A stretch of DNA of 9,989 nucleotides from the NCBI GenBank assembly GCA_038868255.1, contig JAWCTJ010000050.1, forward strand, positions 1 through 9,989, in the 5' to 3' direction. Source of the stretch: DRVV01 sp038868255. Its GTDB lineage: Archaea > Thermoproteota > Bathyarchaeia > Bathyarchaeales > Bathycorpusculaceae. Positions 1 to 6,333 of the stretch are shown here, one piece after another. A program made the translations under genes and the position numbers. A model generated the notes under the pieces. The model made no database searches. It saw only the letters and a program-made list of their open reading frames with translations, and was not told the DNA's origin. How positions within the stretch are numbered: position 1 is the stretch's first letter; each line of letters begins with the position of its first letter.

Positions 1-507
1 GGATATACGCGCAAACATTCGTGAGCAGATTATGCAATTGTATAGCTTTTTCTTCGCTGAAGTATGGAAGGTTAAGCTGGAAGCTCTGTATGTTAAGCCA
101 TCCATGCTGCTTAAGGTTGAAGATTTCACCATAGGCTTGATATATCTCCCTATGACGATGAGGCCAGACGCTTGTCTCCTCAAGCCTAAGCAGGGGATGC
201 ATTCCCGTGCCAAGTAGGCAAGCTCCATAACGCTTCTCCAGGAAGTTAAGCACTTTTAGAACAGCCGGCTGCATGGTTTCCTCGAAGTTTCTCGGGGACT
301 TGAAGGGGCTGTTAGGCTTAAACTCCAGAACATGAAGCTGCATTTCCTTGCCGAAGGTGAACGTGCCCTGCTCTACGAAGTTGACTACCCTGCCATAGAA
401 ATCCTTGATGACTTTATCAGCTATGGGAAGAGGTTTAAGGTCTTCACCCACTATTGAAAACTCGTGTTCCGGACCCAGAACCTCTAAGGTTCTGTACGTA
501 TTTACAT
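1..507 (-). CDS. Carboxylate-amine ligase, glutamate-cysteine ligase 2 (GCS2/YbdK-like) family, C-terminus cut by window edge
   Basis: The reverse strand is open in one frame from about 542 down to 2 and encodes some 165 residues of a GCS2-fold protein. The first strand reads LGPEHEFSIVG, the archaeal equivalent of the family's GIEEEF motif that carries metal/substrate-binding acidic residues. Further on come MQLHVLEFKPNSPF and GTGMHPLLRLEET, matching the conserved strand and GxHP-type loop of the family. Members form an amide bond between a carboxylate (often glutamate) and an amine using ATP. The real substrate is unknown. The frame has no ATG, GTG or TTG before the conserved core. The natural-looking ATG (507-505, preceded by GAGAGG) is one base out of frame and hits TAA at once. 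One extra G after that ATG would restore M-V-N-T-Y-R. The gene is divergent from the RLAN/ATP-grasp pair, suggesting one pathway. Family confidence is good; the start is unresolved. Confidence 0.75.
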
Positions 508-538
508 CCTCTCTTTTAACGAGATCTAAAGTTGCTGA

Positions 539-554
539 AATATAAGCTTATATT
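539..554 (-). promoter_or_regulatory. Perfect 16-bp palindrome with TATA-like halves, probable promoter of the GCS2 gene
   Basis: AATATAAGCTTATATT is a perfect palindrome, so it offers a TATA-like element in both directions. Its centre is about 40 nt upstream of the minus-strand ATG at 507-505. With the usual TATA-to-start distance of about 26 nt, minus transcription would begin near 520 with a short leader. Assignment as a promoter is inferred; a regulator site is an alternative. Confidence 0.4.
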
Positions 555-601
555 ATCACCTGGGCGCCTCATTCATGAAGATTGATTTAGAAACAGTTAA
601 T

Positions 602-610
602 CTTAAATAC
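602..610 (+). promoter_or_regulatory. Candidate TATA box for the RLAN/ATP-grasp operon
   Basis: CTTAAATAC lies about 48 nt before the GTG start at 654 and would place the transcript start near 632, a roughly 20-nt leader. A second TATA-like stretch, ATATATA at 634-640, would start transcription downstream of 654 and so fits the gene less well. No clear ribosome-binding site precedes 654. Confidence 0.3.
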
Positions 611-653
611 TTAACCAATGTATCCCCGAATCGATATATACGGTGTCTAATGG

Positions 654-1343
654 GTGCTGGTCGTCTCAAACATCGACCTTGAGGCCGACGTTCCATCGAC
701 GGAACCGTCAAGATTCATCAAATCATCAGTTAGGGACTTCATTCTAAACATAAACAACGATTATAGGTATATGAAGACAGGCTATTATGTTTCGCTTTAT
801 GCTGAGGTTCTCGGCGACAAGGTGATTCCGGCAACGAGAGACATAATAGACGCCTACAGGGTTCCGGTGTTTCTGCTCAGGGCCATGAAGGCAGGCGTGA
901 TGGTGTCGCCCCATATCGTTACGGGTTCTGTGAAACATATAACCTCAGAGTTTGACTTTCCAGTAATCGTGTTCGCTGTTAATCCTTTCTCCTCAAATGG
1001 GTTTAGGATAGCTAACAACCGCAGCGCCCTTTATAGAGCAGTTAAAAGCCTAAGCATGAATTACAAGTATGCTGTTTGCGCCCAGCCACTGATGGGGACA
1101 ATAGCCACATACAAATCCTTTTTCGGAAAATGCGGGACAGGCGACGGGCATGTTGAAAAAATTTCTGAAAAGGTTTACGAAACCTTTAAAATACCATTAT
1201 GCAAGCTACATATCCAGCATGCTAATGGAGAAGCCTACCTGTGCGGACTTCAGCATTTGAGCTTGGATGAAATTTCTATGCAGGACATAGGAAAGATCTC
1301 CTGTGAGGTTGGGAGGCTTTCTCGGGAAGGCGGTTTTGATTGA
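654..1343 (+). CDS. RimK-like ATP-grasp N-terminal (RLAN) domain protein, stand-alone
   Basis: This 229-aa protein matches the RLAN domain, which normally sits in front of a RimK-type ATP-grasp domain in one chain. The clearest block is DYRYMKTGYYVSLYAE at residues 36-51, close to the family's N-x-YRYLSTGYYVSLLAE signature, followed by GDKVIPATRDIID. A conserved FFGKCG block is at residues 156-161. RLAN is thought to help in substrate selection or partner contact for amide-bond-forming ligases; its exact role is not established. The GTG at 654 is the only usual start, directly after a stop codon at 648-650. The stop TGA (1341-1343) overlaps the TTG start of the ATP-grasp gene, indicating translational coupling. 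No transmembrane segment or signal peptide is visible. A one-base deletion near 1340 splitting an originally fused gene cannot be excluded. Confidence 0.75.
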   Translation: MLVVSNIDLEADVPSTEPSRFIKSSVRDFILNINNDYRYMKTGYYVSLYAEVLGDKVIPATRDIIDAYRVPVFLLRAMKAGVMVSPHIVTGSVKHITSEFDFPVIVFAVNPFSSNGFRIANNRSALYRAVKSLSMNYKYAVCAQPLMGTIATYKSFFGKCGTGDGHVEKISEKVYETFKIPLCKLHIQHANGEAYLCGLQHLSLDEISMQDIGKISCEVGRLSREGGFD

Positions 1344-2218
1344 CGCGTATAGCCTGCTATGTTGAGAAGTATAATTTCTCCCATACCAGAGAGGCTGAAG
1401 CGCTCTACTGTTTTAAGCAGACAGCTGAGAAAATGGGACATGCATTCGAATTCCTATTTAGAGATGCCATTTCTGAAATCCCAGAGTATGACGCCGTATT
1501 TATTAGGGCAACAACGGACCCGCTTTACACCTCCTACGTGGTTTCCAAGACTGCTTGGGAGTTAGGCTTGAAGGTTATTGACGACCCTGAATCCATAAGG
1601 ATCTGCGCAAACAAGATCCACCAGTATAGGCTTTTCGAGCGCTACGGCGTTCCCTCTATACCCACAGTCTTTCTGAATAAGGAGGAATTTCATCATAGGC
1701 AGATCTCGCAGATCTTTGAGCAACTCGGAAAACCCGTGGTGATAAAGGCTCCTTACACAAGCTTTTCCAGGTATGTGGAGAAGGTTTCCTGTGAATCGAG
1801 CTTCCGCGAGGTTGCGAAGAAATTCTTCAGAAGATCAGACTTCATAGTGGTTCAGAAGTTTATGCCCTCCCGCTTTGACTGGAGGGTCGGTGTGCTCAAC
1901 GGCGAGGTGCTTTATGTCTGCAAGTACATGATGCCAAAGGGCAAATGGAAGCACGGTGTTAAACGCCGCGGTAAACCTAGCTTCATATGGGGTAGAACCG
2001 TAGCCCTTAAGAGAGATAACGCGCCTGAGAAGCTTAAGGAAACAGCTCTAAAAGCCTGCAGTATTATTGGAAATGGGCTTTACGGTGTGGACATTAAGGA
2101 GATTAACGGCCAATACTTAGTGGTTGAGGTGAATGATAATCCGAGCATTTACAGGGGCTACGAGGACCTAAGGGATAAGGACCTATACGAGAAGATCATA
2201 AGATACCTGGCTGATTAA
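1340..2218 (+). CDS. RimK-type ATP-grasp carboxylate-amine ligase
   Basis: A 292-aa ATP-grasp enzyme predicted to activate a carboxylate as acyl-phosphate and join it to an amine. Visible elements in order: pre-ATP-grasp part (residues 1-90); NKIHQY with K92; VVIKAPYTSFSRYVEKV (residues 133-149) with ATP-binding K136 and the mobile loop; VQKFMPSRFDWRVGV (171-185) with R182; and the Mg-binding end VDIKEINGQYLVVEVNDNPS with D251, K253, E263, N265 and N267. These match RimK-like ligases rather than D-Ala-D-Ala or biotin-carboxylase types. The TTG start at 1340 overlaps the RLAN stop; the next residues RIACYVEK form a typical first strand. AAGGCGG at 1326-1332 may serve as ribosome-binding site. 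It probably works as a complex with the RLAN protein and in the same pathway as the divergent GCS2 ligase. The substrate is unknown. Confidence 0.85.
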   Translation: MTRIACYVEKYNFSHTREAEALYCFKQTAEKMGHAFEFLFRDAISEIPEYDAVFIRATTDPLYTSYVVSKTAWELGLKVIDDPESIRICANKIHQYRLFERYGVPSIPTVFLNKEEFHHRQISQIFEQLGKPVVIKAPYTSFSRYVEKVSCESSFREVAKKFFRRSDFIVVQKFMPSRFDWRVGVLNGEVLYVCKYMMPKGKWKHGVKRRGKPSFIWGRTVALKRDNAPEKLKETALKACSIIGNGLYGVDIKEINGQYLVVEVNDNPSIYRGYEDLRDKDLYEKIIRYLAD

Positions 2219-2237
2219 CTTCCACTTAGTTTTGGGC

Positions 2238-2624
2238 TTATGGACAAGTTTCACCGCCGCAGAATTCACATTTCTCAACATCAAACGAGGGATCAAGGTT
2301 CTTATGCATTTTACACAAGAGCTTCTTGGCTCTCGCTTTTCTACATATCATGCAGAATCTCAGGATGTAGTCTCTTTGTGAAAGCCCTTTCCCAGCAAGA
2401 TCAGCTGCAAAATCAGCTATCAACTCTTGAATTTCCATGTCTCCTTCAAGGTTGATGGCTTTTCCACGCATTCTTCGTATGTAGAGGCTTACTGCGGGCT
2501 GACTTACGCCTAATAACCTTGCAGCATCAGCCTCCTTGAAGCCATGGCGAGTTACTAGCTCCTTAGCTATGGAAGCCCTCACAGGCGGGATTAGGATTTT
2601 AACGGCAACTTCACAGGGCAACAT
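2238..2624 (-). CDS. Archaeal HTH transcriptional regulator (COG2522-like) with Cys-rich C-terminus
   Basis: A 128-aa protein with an HTH at about residues 20-55: KELVTRHGFKEADAARLLGV then SQPAVSLYIRRM, a typical recognition-helix region. It resembles small archaeal regulators that begin with a P-C-E block (here MLPCEVAVKILIPPVRASIA). Behind the HTH are clustered Cys/His residues: C91, C94, C104, H107, C119, C122 and C127, arranged as CX2C, CX2H and CX2C. That fits a zinc or Fe-S site and possibly redox sensing; metal identity is unknown. I chose ATG 2624-2622 over ATG 2645-2643: it starts at the conserved MLPCE block and has AGGT about 10 nt upstream. A TATA at 2659-2668 used in this direction would also start transcription near 2638, inside the longer version. 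The gene is divergent from the flavodiiron operon and is the likely regulator of it, perhaps through the palindrome at 2672-2687. Confidence 0.8.
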   Translation of the reverse strand: MLPCEVAVKILIPPVRASIAKELVTRHGFKEADAARLLGVSQPAVSLYIRRMRGKAINLEGDMEIQELIADFAADLAGKGLSQRDYILRFCMICRKARAKKLLCKMHKNLDPSFDVEKCEFCGGETCP

Positions 2625-2658
2625 CAGGATATACCTGCAATGCATTATTTTAGTAAGG

Positions 2659-2668
2659 TATAAATATA
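2659..2668 (+). promoter_or_regulatory. TATA box of the flavodiiron operon, possibly shared with the divergent regulator
   Basis: TATAAATATA is the strongest TATA box in the window. Measured 26 nt downstream from its centre, the plus transcript would begin near 2690, 10 nt before the ATG at 2700. Read on the minus strand (TATATTTATA) it would start the regulator transcript near 2638, 14 nt before ATG 2624. One element may therefore serve both genes, making their expression interdependent. Confidence 0.6.
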
Positions 2669-2671
2669 CTT

Positions 2672-2687
2672 TATTACAATTGTAATA
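2672..2687. promoter_or_regulatory. 16-bp perfect palindrome, probable operator
   Basis: TATTACAATTGTAATA is a perfect 16-bp palindrome ending about 3 nt before the predicted transcript start of the flavodiiron gene, starting 3 nt after its TATA box. A dimeric repressor here would block polymerase loading on the plus strand, while for the minus-strand regulator the site is upstream of TATA. The likely binder is the adjacent HTH protein, but that is inference. Confidence 0.55.
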
Positions 2688-2699
2688 TTGGTTGTTGAA

Positions 2700-3884
2700 A
2701 TGAAGGGAAGAAATATTGTTAAGATAGCTGAAGGCGTGTATTGGGTTGGCGTAAGGGATTGGAACAGAAGGCTTTTCGACGCCTTGATCTCTCTGCCGAA
2801 GGGCACATCATACAATGCCTACCTGGTTATGGGGGAGGGTTCCAAGGCGCTTATTGACACCGTGAACCCTGGTTTCGAGGGAGATCTGGAGGCTAAAATC
2901 CGCGCGCTTACGGATCCCGGAAGCATAAGCTATGTGATCATGAACCATGCTGAACCAGATCACGCGGGCGCCATACCACATATTATGAAAGTTGCATCGG
3001 ATGCAACGCTAATAACCACAGGCAGGGGGGCAAAACTAGCCCAGACCTTTTACGGCGTCCCCCAAGAGCGGATAAAAACCGTTGTGGACGGTGAAACCCT
3101 CAGCCTCGGCGGTAAAACCCTGCGTTTTATTGAGGCACCTATGCTTCATTGGCCAGAAACAATGTTCACATACCTCGAGGAGGACGGCGTTCTTTTTCCA
3201 TGCGACTTCTTCGGCAGCCACCTAGCCATGGGGGTTTACAGCGACGAGGTTGAGGACCTGCTTATCCACGCTCAGAGGTACTGGGGCGAAATAATGATGC
3301 CCTTCAGGGCTATGGCGCAGAAGGCCATGGATAAACTTAAAGCCCTAGAATTAAGAATTATTGCGCCTAGCCACGGGCCTATCCACAGAAACCCAAGGCC
3401 AATATTGGACGCATACCGGAAGTGGGCCAACGGCGAAACCAAGCCTAAAGCTACAATAGCCTACGTCAGCATGTGGGGAAGCACCGAGGGCATGATATGG
3501 CAGATGGCTGAAATCCTGGCTTCTGAAGGCATAGAACTAGCCATCCACAACCTAGCATCGTCGGATATGGGCGAATTAGCAAAGGACCTTGTTGACTCCC
3601 GGGCGATTGTACTTGGAGCGCCCACAGCCCTTGGAGGAGCCCATCCATTGGCTGTTTACGCAGCATATCTCGTGAAGGTTCTTCGTCCACCAGCAAAGTT
3701 CGCCGTGCTACTGAGCTCTTATGGATGGGGAGCTGCAGCCATAAAACATATCCAGGAGGTTTTAGGCCAGCATGGCATTGAAGTTGTCGGCGCGTTGGAG
3801 GTGAATGGGCCTCCAAGGGAAGAAGCTAAAAGGAGGATTGCTGAACTGGGCGAAATGCTTTCTGAAAAAATTAAAGGAGGTTAA
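2700..3884 (+). CDS. fprA: A-type flavodiiron protein (FprA; O2/NO reductase)
   Basis: A 394-aa protein with the two-domain flavodiiron layout. The metallo-beta-lactamase-like part (about 1-245) holds the complete diiron set: HAEPDHAG giving H83, E85, D87 and H88, then H150 (MLHWPETM), D169 (FPCDFFGS) and H225 (APSHGP). The flavodoxin part starts near residue 248 and has the FMN phosphate loop SMWGSTEGM at 257-265 and the later SSYGWGAAA loop. The family reduces O2 to water or NO to N2O in the cytoplasm of anaerobes, taking electrons from rubredoxin or, in methanogens, F420H2; the donor here is not visible. I prefer ATG 2700 to TTG 2688, because 2688 lies at or before the predicted transcript start and the MKGRNIVKIAEGVYWVG beginning is normal for the family. 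The length is close to the usual 400 aa. It heads an operon with the hemerythrin and ArsC-like genes. Confidence 0.93.
   Translation: MKGRNIVKIAEGVYWVGVRDWNRRLFDALISLPKGTSYNAYLVMGEGSKALIDTVNPGFEGDLEAKIRALTDPGSISYVIMNHAEPDHAGAIPHIMKVASDATLITTGRGAKLAQTFYGVPQERIKTVVDGETLSLGGKTLRFIEAPMLHWPETMFTYLEEDGVLFPCDFFGSHLAMGVYSDEVEDLLIHAQRYWGEIMMPFRAMAQKAMDKLKALELRIIAPSHGPIHRNPRPILDAYRKWANGETKPKATIAYVSMWGSTEGMIWQMAEILASEGIELAIHNLASSDMGELAKDLVDSRAIVLGAPTALGGAHPLAVYAAYLVKVLRPPAKFAVLLSSYGWGAAAIKHIQEVLGQHGIEVVGALEVNGPPREEAKRRIAELGEMLSEKIKGG
3873..3881 (+). promoter_or_regulatory. Strong Shine-Dalgarno site for the DUF438/hemerythrin gene
   Basis: AAAGGAGGT is an almost complete anti-SD complement, 9 nt before ATG 3891. 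It overlaps the last sense codons of the flavodiiron gene, so the two genes share one transcript. This contrasts with the operon's first gene, which appears to have almost no leader. Confidence 0.7.
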
Positions 3885-3890
3885 CCAGAC

Positions 3891-5114
3891 ATGGGTGGAA
3901 TTTCAGTAGAGGAAAGAAAGAATATTTTGAGGGAGGTTCTAAGGCAGCTGCATATGGGTGTTCCATTAGAGGAAGTTAAGGAGAGGTTCAGAAGGGTTCT
4001 TGAGGGCGTAACCCCTGAGGAAATCGCCAAGATTGAACAGGAGCTTGTGGAGAAGGAAGGTGTCTCCCGAGAGCAGCTTCAAAGGTTATGCGATCTTCAC
4101 CTGGCAATTTTCAGGGAGCAGCTGGCAAAGCAGCAGGTAGAGGCACCGGTCGAGAGCCCCCTGAGTATTCTTATCGAGGAACATAAGATCCTCATGGAAC
4201 TTTCAGAGAAGCTTAAGGCCTCCGCTGCTAGGGTACAGGCTGCTGAAAGCCGTGAAAATGCACGTGAGGAAATTCTTCAGATCAAGCATATAGCCAGCGA
4301 CCTATTAGATGCTGAGAAGCATTATCTGCGGGAGGAAAATGCGCTTTTCCCCGTTCTTGAAAAACACGGCGTGACCGAGCCGCCGGCTATAATGTGGATG
4401 GAGCATAACCAACTTCGAGAAAAAAAGAAACAGCTCCATGCACTTGCTGGTAAAGCTGAAGAAATGCCCTTCCAGGAGTTTAAGAGGCAGATTAGCCCGC
4501 TCTCAACAGCCTTGGCTGATGCTCTTTCAAGCCACATATATAAGGAGAACAACATCCTTTTCCCAATAGCCCTGAAAGCCATAACAGATCAGGAGTGGAG
4601 CGTTATCCGTGAAGGGTTCGACGAAATAGGCTACTGCTGTTTTACACCGTCCCACCTTATAAGGAAAGCAGAGGCGGCGGTTAAGCCAGCAGCCCGGGAA
4701 GATGAAGGCATCAAGTTTGATGCAGGCTCCCTGACGAACGAGGAGGTTGAGGCGATTCTTAACACGCTTCCCGTGGACATAACCTTCGTCGATAAGGATG
4801 ACCGTGTTAAATACTTTAACAAGGCTGAAAAACGGATATTCGTCAGGACAAAGGCCATAATTGGCAGGAAGGTACAGCTCTGCCACCCTGAGAAAAGCAT
4901 CCACATCGTTAACCGCATCCTCGAAGCCTTCAAAAAAGGTGAGAAGGATGTGGCTGAGTTCTGGATAAAGGCTGGAGACCGCCTGGTCCACATTAGATAC
5001 TTCGCCGTTAGGAATAAGAATGGAAAATATCTCGGAACCATGGAGGTTACGCAGGATATAACAGACCTCAAGAGGATTGAGGGTGAAAAGAGGCTTCTAG
5101 ACTGGGAGGGCTAA
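3891..5114 (+). CDS. DUF438 - hemerythrin HHE - PAS domain protein, putative O2/redox sensor
   Basis: A 407-aa soluble protein with three parts. Residues 3-85 form a helical DUF438 domain. Residues about 89-250 form a hemerythrin-like four-helix bundle with candidate diiron ligands H98 (EEHKILME), H144 and E148 (AEKHYLREE), H172 (MEHNQLRE), and H215 and E219 (SHIYKEN). Residues about 281-400 form a PAS domain (DITFVDKDDRVKYFN to LGTMEVTQDITDL), with a family-typical GRKVQLCHPEKSIHIV block. No kinase, cyclase or HTH output is present, so it may act through protein contacts or as an O2/NO-binding partner. Proteins with this architecture are known from anaerobic bacteria and archaea; none has a firm function known to me. 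The location 6 nt after the flavodiiron stop argues for a role in oxygen or nitric-oxide handling. The start is set by the strong SD. Confidence 0.88.
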   Translation: MGGISVEERKNILREVLRQLHMGVPLEEVKERFRRVLEGVTPEEIAKIEQELVEKEGVSREQLQRLCDLHLAIFREQLAKQQVEAPVESPLSILIEEHKILMELSEKLKASAARVQAAESRENAREEILQIKHIASDLLDAEKHYLREENALFPVLEKHGVTEPPAIMWMEHNQLREKKKQLHALAGKAEEMPFQEFKRQISPLSTALADALSSHIYKENNILFPIALKAITDQEWSVIREGFDEIGYCCFTPSHLIRKAEAAVKPAAREDEGIKFDAGSLTNEEVEAILNTLPVDITFVDKDDRVKYFNKAEKRIFVRTKAIIGRKVQLCHPEKSIHIVNRILEAFKKGEKDVAEFWIKAGDRLVHIRYFAVRNKNGKYLGTMEVTQDITDLKRIEGEKRLLDWEG

Positions 5115-5128
5115 GGCTTCTGCCAACC

Positions 5129-5521
5129 GTGCTTTTTGTATGCGTGGAGAACAGTTTCAGAAGCCAAATTGCTGAAGCATACTTTAACAGGCATGCGCCT
5201 AAGGGGTGGAGCGCCGTCAGCGCTGGTTTAACGCCGGCGGAGAAAGTTCATCCAAACGCTGTTAGGCTTATGCTGGAGGAGGGCGTAGACATAAGCCACA
5301 AAAAACCCCGGCTTGTTACGAGGGAACTACAGGAAAAAGCCGAAAGGGTCATAATCGTATGTGGGAGCAACGGCGCGGGGGCATGTCCTGTAGTTTATGC
5401 CAAAAATGTGGAGCAGTGGAACCTTCCGGACCCCGCAAAAATGCCCTTAAAGGATGCTAGGAAAGTAAGGGATGAGATAAAAAGAAGGGTTATGGAGCTT
5501 ATAGCTAAGCTTCAACAGTAA
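5129..5521 (+). CDS. ArsC-type arsenate reductase / low-molecular-weight protein tyrosine phosphatase family protein
   Basis: A 130-aa protein with the CX5R(S) P-loop near its start: CVENSFRS, nucleophile C5 and R11. The family's general acid region is present as WNLPDPA (D101). A second Cys pair, C78 and C86 (VCGSNGAGACPV), lies where thioredoxin-coupled ArsC proteins carry their two resolving cysteines, favouring arsenate reductase-like redox chemistry over plain tyrosine phosphatase activity. Many homologues have NSCRS; this one has Phe in place of that P-loop Cys, which is not one of the three catalytic cysteines of the Staphylococcus-type enzyme. GTG 5129 is the only usual start in this frame between the upstream stop (5084-5086) and the P-loop; no close SD is seen, so translation may be coupled to the gene ending 14 nt upstream. 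No arsenite pump or ArsR is in view, and the operon context suggests a thiol-redox function as an alternative. Confidence 0.8.
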   Translation: MLFVCVENSFRSQIAEAYFNRHAPKGWSAVSAGLTPAEKVHPNAVRLMLEEGVDISHKKPRLVTRELQEKAERVIIVCGSNGAGACPVVYAKNVEQWNLPDPAKMPLKDARKVRDEIKRRVMELIAKLQQ

Positions 5522-5526
5522 GGTCT

Positions 5527-6321
5527 TTATGATCCCCGCCTCCTTTTCAGGGCTTCTTCAACGGCCTCTCTTATTATGTAGCCCCCGATGTGCAGTATGG
5601 GTTCTTTGACCTCGGGATCGACGCTCATAGTGGCTGTACATGGATAGCTGTGATGCGCCTTCGCTATGGCGTCATAAAGCATTTCCCTTCGAGTTTCCAC
5701 ACTGCGCAGTTTTCTAGCCACATACCATGTGGAGCCGCATGGAGCGCTACGCCTAACCGTTGCAGACTCTATAAACTCGACACCGCCTCTTTCAGAGACT
5801 ATTATTTCAAGCTCTGGGCGGCCGATGCCTAGCTCAAGCACAAGCCTTGATGTTAGCGGCTTGTCCGTTGAAGGCTTCAAACTGCAGAAGGGTTTTGGAA
5901 AGGCGCATTCCAAACCCAGTTCGGCGCAGCGTTCCTCCACCTGTCTTCTCAAGCCAGCTGGAACCTCGTTGAAGTCTTCAATTGGCACTATTAAGCCTTT
6001 TACTCCATAGGCGTTGAGGTGAATGGGCAGTTCGAGAAGTATATCCTTATGGAGCCCTGAAGCTATGCAGATATCCGCCCGGGGAATTTTTAGCGGCAAG
6101 TAATCCTCGGGTTTCTCTATGAATGCTGGAAGCTTAGCTGGGTTTGGAAGTTCGAAGGCGGCGCGGATATTTTGAATATGGCTGTAGACGCCGTACTTGC
6201 AGGAGTCACATAGGAGCCCGCAGGATTTGCAGAAGCTTGGATCGTTTATGAGGTTTCGTATGACCCGCTCAGCGAAGGAGCCACTGTACAGGAATATGAG
6301 TTTTATGAATTCTGATGTCAA
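5527..6321 (-). CDS. DUF166 family protein, Cys-rich
   Basis: A 264-aa protein of the archaeal DUF166 family, members of which have been called thymidylate synthase in old annotations without firm support. The N-terminus IFLYSGSFAERVIRNL looks like a nucleotide-binding-type first strand. It is followed by CX2CX3CX2C (C31, C34, C38, C41), then C139, C146, C195 (SAPCGSTWYVA) and C228 preceded by two His (HHSYPC). The paired Cys suggests an Fe-S or zinc site; the specific cluster type cannot be told from sequence. No membrane segment is seen. The start is TTG (6321-6319), with no ATG nearby; a weak GGTG lies upstream. It is the last gene of a minus-strand cluster, 12 nt after the disulfide oxidoreductase, and ends 5 nt from the convergent ArsC-like gene. 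The function is unknown. Confidence 0.8.
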   Translation of the reverse strand: MTSEFIKLIFLYSGSFAERVIRNLINDPSFCKSCGLLCDSCKYGVYSHIQNIRAAFELPNPAKLPAFIEKPEDYLPLKIPRADICIASGLHKDILLELPIHLNAYGVKGLIVPIEDFNEVPAGLRRQVEERCAELGLECAFPKPFCSLKPSTDKPLTSRLVLELGIGRPELEIIVSERGGVEFIESATVRRSAPCGSTWYVARKLRSVETRREMLYDAIAKAHHSYPCTATMSVDPEVKEPILHIGGYIIREAVEEALKRRRGS

Positions 6322-6333
6322 AATAGCACCATA

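Noticed and set aside
32..217. 61-codon plus-strand ORF at the left end
   Set aside because: It lies fully across the clearly homologous GCS2 reading frame on the minus strand and shows no domain features.
572..579. TTCATGAA palindrome as a third copy of the trp-region repeat
   Set aside because: It lacks the 3-nt spacer and is only 8 bp, well within chance.
634..640. ATATATA as the TATA box of the RLAN gene
   Set aside because: The resulting transcript would begin near 663, after the only usual start codon; the element at 602-610 fits better.
2219..2237. Terminator between the convergent ATP-grasp and regulator genes
   Set aside because: The 19-bp gap has one short T run but no stem or long oligo-T tract on either strand.
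2643..2645. ATG 2645 as regulator start
   Set aside because: It lies upstream of the transcript start predicted from the TATA box, and the conserved family beginning MLPCE is at 2624.
2688..2690. TTG as flavodiiron start
   Set aside because: It abuts the palindrome and is at or before the predicted transcript start; ATG 2700 gives the normal N-terminus.
3466..3816. 116-codon minus-strand ORF in the flavodoxin part of fprA
   Set aside because: It is a shadow of a strongly conserved gene and has no plausible start context.
4527..5071. Two long minus-strand ORFs (4527-4991 and 4631-5071)
   Set aside because: They are opposite-strand shadows of the hemerythrin/PAS gene; their translations have low complexity and no recognisable domain.
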